Shown in pieces: positions 7,276 to 15,702 of a DNA stretch of 64,000 nucleotides. This DNA is from Streptomyces poonensis. Its GTDB lineage: Bacteria > Actinomycetota > Actinomycetes > Streptomycetales > Streptomycetaceae. Below the pieces are notes generated by a model. It was not told the DNA's origin, made no database searches, and saw only the letters and a list, made by a program, of their open reading frames with translations. The translations under genes were made by a program, and so were the position numbers. Location: NCBI RefSeq assembly GCF_014650915.1, contig NZ_BMVW01000021.1, forward strand, positions 49,161 through 113,160, written 5' to 3'. How positions within the stretch are numbered: the stretch's first letter is position 1; every line of letters begins with the position of its first letter.

Positions 7276-9804
7276 ATGCGGCGCCCACCGCACCACACGT
7301 CCTTGTCCGCCAGGAAGCCGAGCAGATCGAGCAGACCGAGCAGAGCAAGACGCGCCACCATCGCCACGCTCGCCGCCGGTGTCGTCACCGCGGGGGTCCT
7401 CACGGGCCCCGCCGCGAGCGCCCGGCCCGAACCCGCGCCCGATACGGCGCTGACAACGATGTCGATCAAGTCCCCGCCGGGCAGCGCCGACGTCCGGGTC
7501 CTGGTCTTCTACGGCTCGGCCGCCGCCGGGGAGGAGTCCCCTCTCGTCAACGCGGGGATCGAGGCCATCGAGAAGATCGGACTGAGCGGGCCCGCCGACC
7601 AGCGCTACACGGTCGTCGCCACGGACAACGCCTCCGTCTTCACCAACGAGACCCGGCTGAGCCGCTTCAACGCCGTCGTCTTCCTCACCGGCGGCGGGGA
7701 CGTCCTCGACCCCGAGCAGGAGGCCGGGCTGGAGGCCTACATGGAGGCCGGCGGCGGATTCGTCGGCCTCCACGACGCGGCCCGCGCCGAGCCGTACTCG
7801 GACTGGTTCACCGGGCTCATCGGCGCCCGCCCTGCCGCCTCCGGCCCGACCGCCGTCCAGCGTGCCACCGTCGAGGTCGGCGACCGGCGGCACCCGGCGA
7901 CGAAGGACCTGCCGGTGCAGTGGAAGCGGCCCGACCAGTGGTTCAACTGGGTCAAGAACCCCTCCGGCGACGTGCACACCGTGGCCCGGGTGCGCGAGTC
8001 GACGTACGACCCCGGTGCGAGCAAGAACGGCTGGGACCACCCGGTCAGCTGGTGCCGTGACTACGACGGCGGCCGCTCCTTCTACACCGCCATGGGCGGC
8101 ACCGTGTCGTCGTACGACGAGACCGACTTCCGTACGCACCTGCGCGGCGCCCTGCTGTGGACCACCCGCCTCAGCCGCGCCGACTGCACCGCCACCATCA
8201 CCTCCCACTACAAGGCCGAACGCCTCACCCAGCCCAACCAGCCGGGCCAGAACGACCAGATCGGCGAGCCGCACGGGCTCGTCACGGCTCCCGACGGCCG
8301 CGTCTTCTACATCGGGCGCGGCGGTACGGACTCCTCCCAGCCCGTCATCACCGACTGGAACAACCCCGACATCGGCAAGGGCAAGGGTCAGATCCACGTC
8401 TACGACCCGAAGACCAAGAAGGTCACCCTCGCCGGTGAGCTGACCGTCTTCGGCAACAAAGGCGGCGGGGACGAACTCGTCAAGGTCGAGGAAGGTCTGC
8501 TCGGCATCGAGCTCGATCCGCGGTTCGAGGAGAACGGGTGGGTGTACCTGCACTACACCCCGCACTCCCGTATCGACCGCGACAAGCGCATGGCCGAGCG
8601 CTACGTCTCCCGCTTCACCCTCGACCGCGCCACCAACAAGCTGGACCTCAGCAGCGAGAAGGTACTGCTGAAGTGGCCGGTGCAGATCCACAGCTGCTGC
8701 CACGCGGGCGGCGGGATGGCCTGGGACTCCAAGGGCAACCTGTACATCGCTACCGGCGACAACAACTCCAGCCAGTTCAGCGACGGCTACTCCGGCAACA
8801 ACCCGCAGCCCAACTACAAGGGCGTCTCGTTCGCGGACGCGCGCCGCACCGCCGGCAACACCAACAACCTCAACGGCAAGATCCTGCGCATCCACCCCGA
8901 GTCCGACGGCACGTACACGCTCCCGGCCGGCAACCTCTTCACCGGCAAGGAGACCGCCGAGGGCGGCGGCAAGACCCGCGGTGAGATCTATGTGATGGGC
9001 GTCCGCAACCCCGCCCGGATCTTCGTCGACAAGCAGACCGACATCCTCTACGCGGGCTGGGTCGGCCCCGACGCGAGCGCACCGTCGCCGACCTGGGGCC
9101 CGGCCAAGTACGACACGTTCGCCGTCATCGACAAGGCGAGCAACCGCGGCTGGCCGTACTGCATGGGCAACAAGCAGCCCTACCGGGACCGCAACCTGCC
9201 GGACCCGTCGAAGCCGCTCGGCTGGTACGACTGTGACGCCCCCAAGAACGAGTCCCCCAACAACGACGGCCTGGTCAACCTGCCGCCGGTGACGGGCAAC
9301 AACATCTGGTACTCGCCCCAGGGCGGCGCCCCCGACTTCCCGCGCGACGCGAACGGCATCCCCTCGTACGAGAACGAGGAAGCCACCTATCTGCTGCCGT
9401 GGCTGAAGGGCGGCGGGCAGGCCGCGATGAACGGACCGGTCTTCCGGTACGACGAGACCGTGACCGGTGCCGGGCAGTGGCCCGCCTACTGGGACGGCAA
9501 GTGGTTCGTCGGCGACCTGTACGACGCCGACCAGCCGCGCAACGCCGTGATCACCGACCCGAAGACACAGGGGGACGGCGGGCTGCCGATCCACTCGGAG
9601 TCGCTGAAGAAGATCGTGCCGATCGGCAACGACGGCATCAAGAACCTCATGGACTGGAAGTTCGGCCCGGACGGCGCGCTGTACGTGCTCGACTACGGGC
9701 GCGGCTTCTTCACCTCGGACGCCAAGTCGGCGCTGTGGCGGGTCACCTACACCGGTGGCGGCCCGACCCCCGCGGCCGGCCAGCTGGCGAGGAAGGCGCA
9801 GTGA
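7276..9804 (+). CDS. Exported ThuA domain / PQQ-type sugar (sorbosone) dehydrogenase fusion
   Basis: An 842-aa secreted protein: basic N-terminus and hydrophobic signal (about 25-50), a ThuA-like class-I amidotransferase-fold domain (about 70-300, with VVFLTGGGDVLDPEQEAGLEAY and GGGFVGLHDAA), then a six-bladed propeller of the GSDH/sorbosone dehydrogenase family (about 315-830; HGLVTAPDGRVFYIGRGG, HSCCHAGGGMAWD, NLNGKILRIHP, YCMGNKQPYRD). Propellers of this family oxidise aldoses or related sugars using PQQ or a haem/copper acceptor; ThuA domains are tied to trehalose/ketosugar metabolism. The start is the ATG at 7276, with GGTGGAGG 5 bases upstream. Its stop overlaps the next start (TGATG), indicating coupled translation with the cupredoxin protein. 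The substrate is unknown. Confidence 0.88.
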   Translation: MRRPPHHTSLSARKPSRSSRPSRARRATIATLAAGVVTAGVLTGPAASARPEPAPDTALTTMSIKSPPGSADVRVLVFYGSAAAGEESPLVNAGIEAIEKIGLSGPADQRYTVVATDNASVFTNETRLSRFNAVVFLTGGGDVLDPEQEAGLEAYMEAGGGFVGLHDAARAEPYSDWFTGLIGARPAASGPTAVQRATVEVGDRRHPATKDLPVQWKRPDQWFNWVKNPSGDVHTVARVRESTYDPGASKNGWDHPVSWCRDYDGGRSFYTAMGGTVSSYDETDFRTHLRGALLWTTRLSRADCTATITSHYKAERLTQPNQPGQNDQIGEPHGLVTAPDGRVFYIGRGGTDSSQPVITDWNNPDIGKGKGQIHVYDPKTKKVTLAGELTVFGNKGGGDELVKVEEGLLGIELDPRFEENGWVYLHYTPHSRIDRDKRMAERYVSRFTLDRATNKLDLSSEKVLLKWPVQIHSCCHAGGGMAWDSKGNLYIATGDNNSSQFSDGYSGNNPQPNYKGVSFADARRTAGNTNNLNGKILRIHPESDGTYTLPAGNLFTGKETAEGGGKTRGEIYVMGVRNPARIFVDKQTDILYAGWVGPDASAPSPTWGPAKYDTFAVIDKASNRGWPYCMGNKQPYRDRNLPDPSKPLGWYDCDAPKNESPNNDGLVNLPPVTGNNIWYSPQGGAPDFPRDANGIPSYENEEATYLLPWLKGGGQAAMNGPVFRYDETVTGAGQWPAYWDGKWFVGDLYDADQPRNAVITDPKTQGDGGLPIHSESLKKIVPIGNDGIKNLMDWKFGPDGALYVLDYGRGFFTSDAKSALWRVTYTGGGPTPAAGQLARKAQ

Positions 9805-12053
9805 TGTCCTCCACGATGTCCAGGAGATACGCGAGACCCGCCCGCCCACGACGGCATCTGTGGACGGCCCTGCTGGCGGCCCTGCTCATGGTGCTCGGGC
9901 TGACGTCCACGGCCGCGTTCGGCCGGCCCCTGCCCGTGGACGAGCCCATCGCCGCGGCTCAGGTCCTGACCTGGACCGCCGACAACGACATCGACTCCTA
10001 CGCGTCGGCCCCGCAGACCGCGGTGGCGGGCGCGACGACCATCGTGTTCGAGAACAGTGAGGCGACCGGCAACACCACCGGGATGCCGCACACGCTGACG
10101 TTCGACGTCTCCGATCCGGAGTACAACAACGACGTCTCGCTCAACATCCTCGCCAACCCCTTCGACGACCAGGGCGGCCGCCACACCGCCGAGGTCACCC
10201 TCACTCCCGGCCGCTACCGCTACCACTGCACGATCCCGGGCCACGGGCAGATGCAGGGCGTCCTCGTCGTCACCGAGGGAACCGGCGACGACACCACCGC
10301 GCCCGAGACGAGTGCCGAGGTGAGCGGGTCGCAGAACGCCGACGGCGCGTACGTCGGTTCGGCGACCGTCGCCGTCGGCGCCACCGACCCGGGCGGCTCC
10401 GGCGTCGAGCGCGTCGAGTACGCGATCGGCGACGGGGGCGCCTGGCAGCCGTACACCACCCCCGTCGTCGTCGACCAGGTCGGCAGCCACAAGGTGCGGT
10501 ACCGGGCGGTCGACAAGGCGGGCAACACGGCCGCCGAGAAGAGCGTCGAGTTCACCGTCGTGGCGCCGCCGACGGACGACACCGCGCCGCCGGAGACGTC
10601 CGCGACCGTGACCGGTGAGCAGAGCGCCGAGGGCGACTACGTCGCCATGGCGACCGTCACCGTCTCCGCATCCGACACCGGGTCGGGCGTCAACACGATC
10701 GAGTACGCGATCGGTGACGACGGCGCGTGGCAGCCGTACACCGCGCCCGTGATGGTGCACGAGGTGGGTGCGCACGTGGTGCGGTACCGGGCCACGGACA
10801 AGGCGGGGAACGTGTCCGACGCGAAGAACGTCGCGTTCACCGTCGTCGCGCCGCCCGTCGAGGACACCACCCCGCCGGTGACCGGGGCGACCGTGGAGGG
10901 CGAGCGGAACTCCTCCGGCGCCTACATCAAGAGTGCCAAGGTCACCGTGAGCGCCACCGACGAGCACGGCGGCTCGGGGGTCGCCGCGGTCGAGTACTCG
11001 CTCGACGGCGGTCCGTACCTCGCCTACACCGCACCCGTGGTCGTGGACCGTGTGGGCGCGCACTCGGTGGCGTACCGCGCGAGCGACAAGGCGGGCAACA
11101 CCGCCGAGGCGCGCACGGTCAGCTTCACGGTCGCCGCGGGTGGCGGCGTGCCCGCGCCCGCCTGCGCCGAGTGGGACGAGCGGCTGACGGTCATCGTCGG
11201 CACGGTGGACTCCGGGGTGCCGAACCGGCTCACGAACAACCGATGCCGGATCAACGAGCTGATCGAGGACGAGAAGGAGTGGACGTCCCAGCAGCTCTTC
11301 CTGAAGCACGTCAGGGAGGTCACGGAGAAGCTGCTCAAGGAAGGCGTCATCGACCAGCGGGAGCTGGAGGCCATCCGGAAGGCGGCCCGGCAGTCCGGTA
11401 TCGGCACGCCCGGCCAGACCGAGGGCTACCGGTCGATCCTCGACGGCACGGAGGAGTCCTTCGCCAGGTGGCAGCACGTGGGCGGCGGTTCGTTCGGGCT
11501 GAACGCCGACGGTTCGATCACCTCGGGGACGTCGCGGGGCGGGCTCGGCATGCTGTGGTTCCCGGAGCGGAAGTACGGCGACTTCTCGCTGCGGCTCCAG
11601 TGGCGTGACGACGCGCCCGGCACGGCCAACACCAACGGCGGCGTGTTCGTGCGGTTCCCGTACGTCCACGACCACCCGGAGGAGTCACGGCCCGAGTGGG
11701 TCGCCATCAAGTACGGGCACGAGGTGCAGGTGCACGACCGGCCCGACGGCGACATGTACAAGACCGGATCGATCTACGGCTTCGACCGTGTGGGCCTGGC
11801 CGGAGCGGGCGTCACCGAGAAGGGCACCTGGAACGACTACGAGATCCGCGTGGTCGACCAGCACTACTCGGTGTACCGCAACGGCGTGCTGATCAACGAG
11901 TTCGACAACACCGGCGGCCAGGAGTTCTACCCGGCGCGCTCGGACGACCCGGGCACGGACGGCCGGCGGTTCGCCTCCGGGTACATCGGGCTCCAGGTTC
12001 ACGGCACGACGGACGTGGTGTCGTACCGGGACATCCGGATCATGGAGCTGTAA
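9804..12053 (+). CDS. Exported cupredoxin / three Ig-like repeats / DUF1080 (concanavalin-like) protein
   Basis: A 749-aa secreted mosaic. After a signal anchor (about 20-40) comes a plastocyanin-like domain with complete type-1 copper ligands H96, C142, H147 and M150 (MPHTLTF...YHCTIPGHGQM). Three homologous repeats of about 95 residues follow (about 165-450), each containing a GSGVxxxEYxxxxxxxxxYTxPVxVxxVGxHxVxYRAxDKAGN pattern of bacterial Ig-like/OmpL47 type. A short linker leads to a C-terminal DUF1080 domain (about 550-749; RGGLGMLWFPERKYGDFSLR, then VFVRFPYV), a lectin-like or 3-keto-glycoside hydrolase fold. Translation is coupled to the upstream sugar dehydrogenase. I infer that the copper domain takes electrons from that propeller while DUF1080 binds or processes the sugar. 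Confidence 0.85.
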   Translation: MSSTMSRRYARPARPRRHLWTALLAALLMVLGLTSTAAFGRPLPVDEPIAAAQVLTWTADNDIDSYASAPQTAVAGATTIVFENSEATGNTTGMPHTLTFDVSDPEYNNDVSLNILANPFDDQGGRHTAEVTLTPGRYRYHCTIPGHGQMQGVLVVTEGTGDDTTAPETSAEVSGSQNADGAYVGSATVAVGATDPGGSGVERVEYAIGDGGAWQPYTTPVVVDQVGSHKVRYRAVDKAGNTAAEKSVEFTVVAPPTDDTAPPETSATVTGEQSAEGDYVAMATVTVSASDTGSGVNTIEYAIGDDGAWQPYTAPVMVHEVGAHVVRYRATDKAGNVSDAKNVAFTVVAPPVEDTTPPVTGATVEGERNSSGAYIKSAKVTVSATDEHGGSGVAAVEYSLDGGPYLAYTAPVVVDRVGAHSVAYRASDKAGNTAEARTVSFTVAAGGGVPAPACAEWDERLTVIVGTVDSGVPNRLTNNRCRINELIEDEKEWTSQQLFLKHVREVTEKLLKEGVIDQRELEAIRKAARQSGIGTPGQTEGYRSILDGTEESFARWQHVGGGSFGLNADGSITSGTSRGGLGMLWFPERKYGDFSLRLQWRDDAPGTANTNGGVFVRFPYVHDHPEESRPEWVAIKYGHEVQVHDRPDGDMYKTGSIYGFDRVGLAGAGVTEKGTWNDYEIRVVDQHYSVYRNGVLINEFDNTGGQEFYPARSDDPGTDGRRFASGYIGLQVHGTTDVVSYRDIRIMEL

Positions 12054-12073
12054 CCGGCTGTACGGCGCGGAAG

Positions 12074-12118
12074 CGGGCCGCGGCCGGAGGACGGACGGCG
12101 TCCTCCGGCCGTGGCCCG
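12074..12118. terminator. Bidirectional hairpin terminator
   Basis: Nineteen-base arms at 12074-12092 and 12100-12118 pair with one G-U and a 7-base loop. The hairpin lies exactly between the convergent cupredoxin gene and the LigD-type polymerase gene. Confidence 0.8.
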
Positions 12119-12123
12119 CGCGC

Positions 12124-13143
12124 TCAGCCGGCCTGCGGCTTCTTCGCCCGGCTCGGCTGCACCCGCTTCGGCTCCCCCGGCATCTTCGGATACTCCGGCG
12201 GATACGGCAGGTCCCCGAGCCCGTGGTCGTGCTCGTCGCGGGAGGCCAGCTCCAGCAGGGCCTCCAGGGAGAAGGCGTGCTCGTCCATGTCGGCGTGCAC
12301 GTCGCCGAGCGCGGCGAACCGGGCGGGCATGGTGGCGAGGTCGAAGTCGTCCGGCACGGCGGCGCCGACCTCGTCCCAGGTCAGGGGGGCCGAGACCGGG
12401 GCGTGCGGGCGGGGGCGCACGGAGTAGGCGGAGGCGATCGTGCGGTCCCGCGCGGTCTGGTTGTAGTCGACGAAGATTTTCTCGCCCCGCTCCTCCTTCC
12501 ACCACGCGGTGGTCACCCGCTCCGGCATCCGCCGCTCCAGCTCCCGCGCCGCGGCGATGGCGGCGCGCCGTACCTGGGTGAAGGTCCACTCCGGTCGGAT
12601 CGGTACGAAGACGTGCAGGCCGCGGCCGCCGGAGGTCTTCGGCCAGCCGCGCAGTCCGCCGTACTCGTGGAGCACCTCGCGCAGTTCGTGGGCGGCGCGC
12701 ACGGCGTCGGCGTAGCCGGTGCCGGGCTGGGGGTCGAGGTCGAGGCGGAGTTCGTCCGGGTGGTCGACGTCGGTGCGCCGTACCGGCCAGGGGTGGAAGG
12801 TGAGCGTGCCGTACTGGGCGGCCCACACCACGGCGGCGACCTCGGTGGGGCACATCTCGTCGGCGCTGCGGCCGCTGGGGAAGGTGATGTGGGCGGTGGG
12901 GATCCAGCCGGGCATGTTCTTCGGCGCCCGCTTCTGGAAGAACCACTCGCCGTCCAGCCCGTCCGGGTAGCGCTGGAGGGTGGTGGGGCGGTCGCGCAGG
13001 GCGCGCAGGATGCCGGGGCCGACGGCGAGGTAATAGCGGGCGAGGTCCAGCTTGGTGAAGCCATGCTCGGGGAAGTAGATCTTGTCCGGACTGGACAGCC
13101 GTACCGTTCTGCCGTCCGCCTCCAGTTCCACCGCGTCGCCCAT
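12124..13143 (-). CDS. LigD-type primase-polymerase domain protein (NHEJ)
   Basis: A stand-alone polymerase domain of bacterial non-homologous end-joining, 339 aa. It fills gaps and adds ribonucleotides at broken ends before ligation. Family markers are SSPDKIYFPEHGFTKLDLARYY near residue 20, RYPDGLDGEWFFQKRAPKNMP, the catalytic Asp pair in ELRLDLDPQPG, SGGRGLHVFVPI and KIFVDYNQTARDRT. No ligase or phosphoesterase domain is fused. The ATP-dependent ligase is encoded divergently 74 bp away, so the LigD functions are split. The start is the ATG at 13143 (MGDAVELEADGRTV). A basic C-terminal tail (KRVQPSRAKKPQAG) may bind DNA. No Ku gene is in this window. Confidence 0.92.
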   Translation of the reverse strand: MGDAVELEADGRTVRLSSPDKIYFPEHGFTKLDLARYYLAVGPGILRALRDRPTTLQRYPDGLDGEWFFQKRAPKNMPGWIPTAHITFPSGRSADEMCPTEVAAVVWAAQYGTLTFHPWPVRRTDVDHPDELRLDLDPQPGTGYADAVRAAHELREVLHEYGGLRGWPKTSGGRGLHVFVPIRPEWTFTQVRRAAIAAARELERRMPERVTTAWWKEERGEKIFVDYNQTARDRTIASAYSVRPRPHAPVSAPLTWDEVGAAVPDDFDLATMPARFAALGDVHADMDEHAFSLEALLELASRDEHDHGLGDLPYPPEYPKMPGEPKRVQPSRAKKPQAG

Positions 13144-13217
13144 GCGAGCAACGGTAGGCGTACCGCACATAGCTCGCATACCGGGCACATCATGACGCAA
13201 CCCCGCAGACTCGGAGC

Positions 13218-14279
13218 ATGGATCTTCCGGTGATGCCTCCCGTACTGCCGATGCTCGCCAAGCCCGTGGCGCGGATCCCGCCCGGCATGCAGTACGAGGC
13301 GAAGTGGGACGGGTTCCGGGCGATCGTGTTCCGTGACGGAGCCGAGGTGGAGCTCGGCAGCCGTACAGGCAAGCCGCTGACCAGGTACTTTCCCGAGCTG
13401 GTGGCGGCGGTGCGGGAGCGGGTGCCCGAGCGGTGCGTACTGGACGGGGAGATCGTGCTCGCCCGGGACGGCCGGCTCGACTTCGACGCGCTCACGGAAC
13501 GCATCCACCCGGCCGCCTCACGGGTGAACACCCTCGCGGAGCGGACCCCCGCCTCCTTCGTGGCCTTCGATCTGCTCGCGCTGGACGACGAGTCACTGCT
13601 CGACGTCCAGCTCACCGACCGGCGGGCCCTGCTGGAGAGAATCCTGTCCGACGTCACCGCGCCCGTTCACCTGGCTCCGGCGACGACCGACCGCGATGTG
13701 GCCGAGGAGTGGTTCGAGCAGTACGAGGGGGCGGGCCTCGACGGGGTGATCGCCAAGCCGCCCGCGCTGCCCTACCGGCAGAACGAGCGCGCCATGTACA
13801 AGATCAAGCACGAGCGCACGGCGGACGTGGTGGTCGCGGGCTACCGCCTGCACAAGAGCGGCCCCGTCGTCGGCTCGCTCCTCCTCGGCCTCTACGACGC
13901 CGGGGGCACCCTCCAGCACGTCGGCGTGAGCGCGGCGTTCTCCATGAAGCGCCGCGCGGAGCTGGTGGAGGAGCTGGCGCCGCTGCGGATGGCGGACGCG
14001 AGCGGGCACCCCTGGGCGGCGTGGTCGGACGAGGTGGCGCACGAGACGGCGCGGCTGCCCGGCGCGCCGAGCCGATGGTCGGGGAAGAAGGACCTCTCCT
14101 GGGTGCCGTTGCGGCCCGAACGGGTGGCGGAGGTGGCGTACGACCACATGGAGAACGGGACACGGTTCCGGCACACGGCCCGCTTCCGCCGCTGGCGCCC
14201 GGACCGCACGGCGGAGAGCTGCACGTACGCGCAGCTGGAGGAGCCGGTCCGATACGACCTGCGGGAGATCCTCGGGTGA
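13218..14279 (+). CDS. ATP-dependent DNA ligase (LigC/LigD-ligase type)
   Basis: Seals nicks using ATP. The 353-aa protein has the nucleotidyltransferase motif I with the adenylated lysine (YEAKWDGFR, K29), motif Ia (SRTGKPLTRYFPE), motif III (VAFDLLALD), motif IV (LDGVIAKP) and motif V (YKIKHERTADVVVAGY), then an OB domain ending SCTYAQLEEPVRYDL. This is the minimal two-domain size of LigC-type enzymes. The ATG at 13218 is used; an internal ATG at 13233 is possible. It is divergent from the LigD-type polymerase gene. Short inverted repeats (ATGCGAG 13142-13148 and CTCGCAT 13173-13179) lie in the shared promoter region. Together the two genes supply polymerase and ligase activities for end joining. 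Confidence 0.93.
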   Translation: MDLPVMPPVLPMLAKPVARIPPGMQYEAKWDGFRAIVFRDGAEVELGSRTGKPLTRYFPELVAAVRERVPERCVLDGEIVLARDGRLDFDALTERIHPAASRVNTLAERTPASFVAFDLLALDDESLLDVQLTDRRALLERILSDVTAPVHLAPATTDRDVAEEWFEQYEGAGLDGVIAKPPALPYRQNERAMYKIKHERTADVVVAGYRLHKSGPVVGSLLLGLYDAGGTLQHVGVSAAFSMKRRAELVEELAPLRMADASGHPWAAWSDEVAHETARLPGAPSRWSGKKDLSWVPLRPERVAEVAYDHMENGTRFRHTARFRRWRPDRTAESCTYAQLEEPVRYDLREILG

Positions 14280-14324
14280 AACGGCGACCCTCCAGGGTGG
14301 GGCCGCCGTACCGTACGGGCCGGC

Positions 14325-15515
14325 TCACGGCTGCATGAGCACCTTCACCGTGCCCTCCTCCTTGCGCTGGAACGCCTGGTACGCGTGCGGCGCCTCGTCC
14401 AGGGGCAGCCGGTGCGTGGCGAAGCCGTCGACGCCCAGCGGATCGTCGTCCGTCAGCAGCGGCAGGATCTCGTCTACCCAGGTACGGACGTTGGCCTGGC
14501 CCATGCGCAGCCGGATCTGCTTGTCGAACATGGTCAGCATCGGCAGCGGGTCGGCCATGCCGCCGTACACCCCGGACAGCGAGATGGTGCCGCCGCGCCG
14601 CACCAGGTCGATGGCCGTGTAGAAGGCGGCCATCCGGTCCACGCTCACGCGCTCGGCGATCTTCGACCCGATGGCGCGCGGCAGCAGCCCGGCGGCGTTC
14701 TGGGCGAGGCGGGCCGCCGCGCTGCCGTGGGCCTCGGTGCCGACGGCGTCGATCACGGAGTCGGGGCCGCGCCCGTCGGTCCGGTCGTGGATCGCCGCGA
14801 CGAGCTCCTTCTCGCCGTCGAAGTCCTTGAGGTCGAACGTCTCCACGCCCCGCTCGCGCGCCCGGCGCAGCCGCTCGGGGACCAGGTCCACGCCGAACAC
14901 CCGCGACGCCCCCTGTACCTGGGCGACGCGGCAGGCCATGTCACCGATGGGCCCGAGCCCGAGCACGGCGACGGTGCCGCCGGGCGGGATGTGCGCGTAC
15001 TGCACGGCCTGCCATGCGGTGGGCAGCACGTCGGAGAGGTAGACGAACCGGTCGTCCGGCGGGCCCTCCGGCACCTTGATCGGCCCGTACTGGGCCTGCG
15101 GGACGCGCAGGTACTCCGCCTGGCCGCCGGGCACCGCGCCGTACAGCCGGGTGTAGCCGAAGAGGGCCGCGCCCATGCCCTCACCGGTGACCTGGGTGGT
15201 CTCGCACTGGGTCGGCAGTTCCGCGTCGCACATCCAGCAGTGGCCGCACGCGATCTGGAACGGCACCACGACCCGGTCGCCCGGCTTGAGGTTCGGCACC
15301 TCGGGGCCGACCTCCTCGACGATGCCCATGGGTTCGTGGCCGAGGATGTCGCCCGGTGTCATGAAGGGCGTGAGCACCTCGTACAGGTGGAGGTCCGAGC
15401 CGCACAGCCCGGAGGAGGTGACGCTGATGATCGCGTCCGTCGGCTCCTTGATCACCGGATCGGGCACGGTCTCCACCCGTACGTCCCGCCTGCCCTGCCA
15501 TGTCACTGCCTTCAT
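14325..15515 (-). CDS. Zinc-dependent alcohol dehydrogenase (formaldehyde-dehydrogenase-like MDR)
   Basis: A 396-aa medium-chain dehydrogenase that oxidises an alcohol or aldehyde adduct with NAD(P). Catalytic zinc ligands are C38 (GLCGSD) and H60-E61 (LGHEPMG). The structural zinc site is C90, C93, C96 and C104. The Rossmann motif GLGPIGDMACRVAQ is near residue 185. The long insertion between the structural zinc lobe and the cofactor domain, and the AIHDRTDGRGPDSVIDAVG stretch, are typical of the glutathione-independent formaldehyde dehydrogenase-like subgroup. The start is the ATG at 15515 (MKAVTWQGRRDV). It is convergent with the DNA ligase and divergent from the DUF3048 lipoprotein. Substrate unknown. 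Confidence 0.9.
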   Translation of the reverse strand: MKAVTWQGRRDVRVETVPDPVIKEPTDAIISVTSSGLCGSDLHLYEVLTPFMTPGDILGHEPMGIVEEVGPEVPNLKPGDRVVVPFQIACGHCWMCDAELPTQCETTQVTGEGMGAALFGYTRLYGAVPGGQAEYLRVPQAQYGPIKVPEGPPDDRFVYLSDVLPTAWQAVQYAHIPPGGTVAVLGLGPIGDMACRVAQVQGASRVFGVDLVPERLRRARERGVETFDLKDFDGEKELVAAIHDRTDGRGPDSVIDAVGTEAHGSAAARLAQNAAGLLPRAIGSKIAERVSVDRMAAFYTAIDLVRRGGTISLSGVYGGMADPLPMLTMFDKQIRLRMGQANVRTWVDEILPLLTDDDPLGVDGFATHRLPLDEAPHAYQAFQRKEEGTVKVLMQP

Positions 15516-15702
15516 CGCCTGATGCTCCGTCCCTGACGGTTCGTAGCTCTTCTCGTCACGGTTCGTGGCTCCTTGTGGTGTCTCGCCACGTCCGTCCGTC
15601 GGTGACGGTCGGGTACCCGGGCCCCCGGTGCCGAATCGAGGGACGTCCCGGAAACGGCCGGCGGACAATCGACGCACGATCGGGAGAGACGGACAGGGGG
15701 CC

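Noticed and set aside
7051..9849. Very long minus-strand extension of the laccase frame
   Set aside because: The real laccase starts at 7050 with a Tat signal; the extension is antisense to the sugar dehydrogenase and has no motifs.
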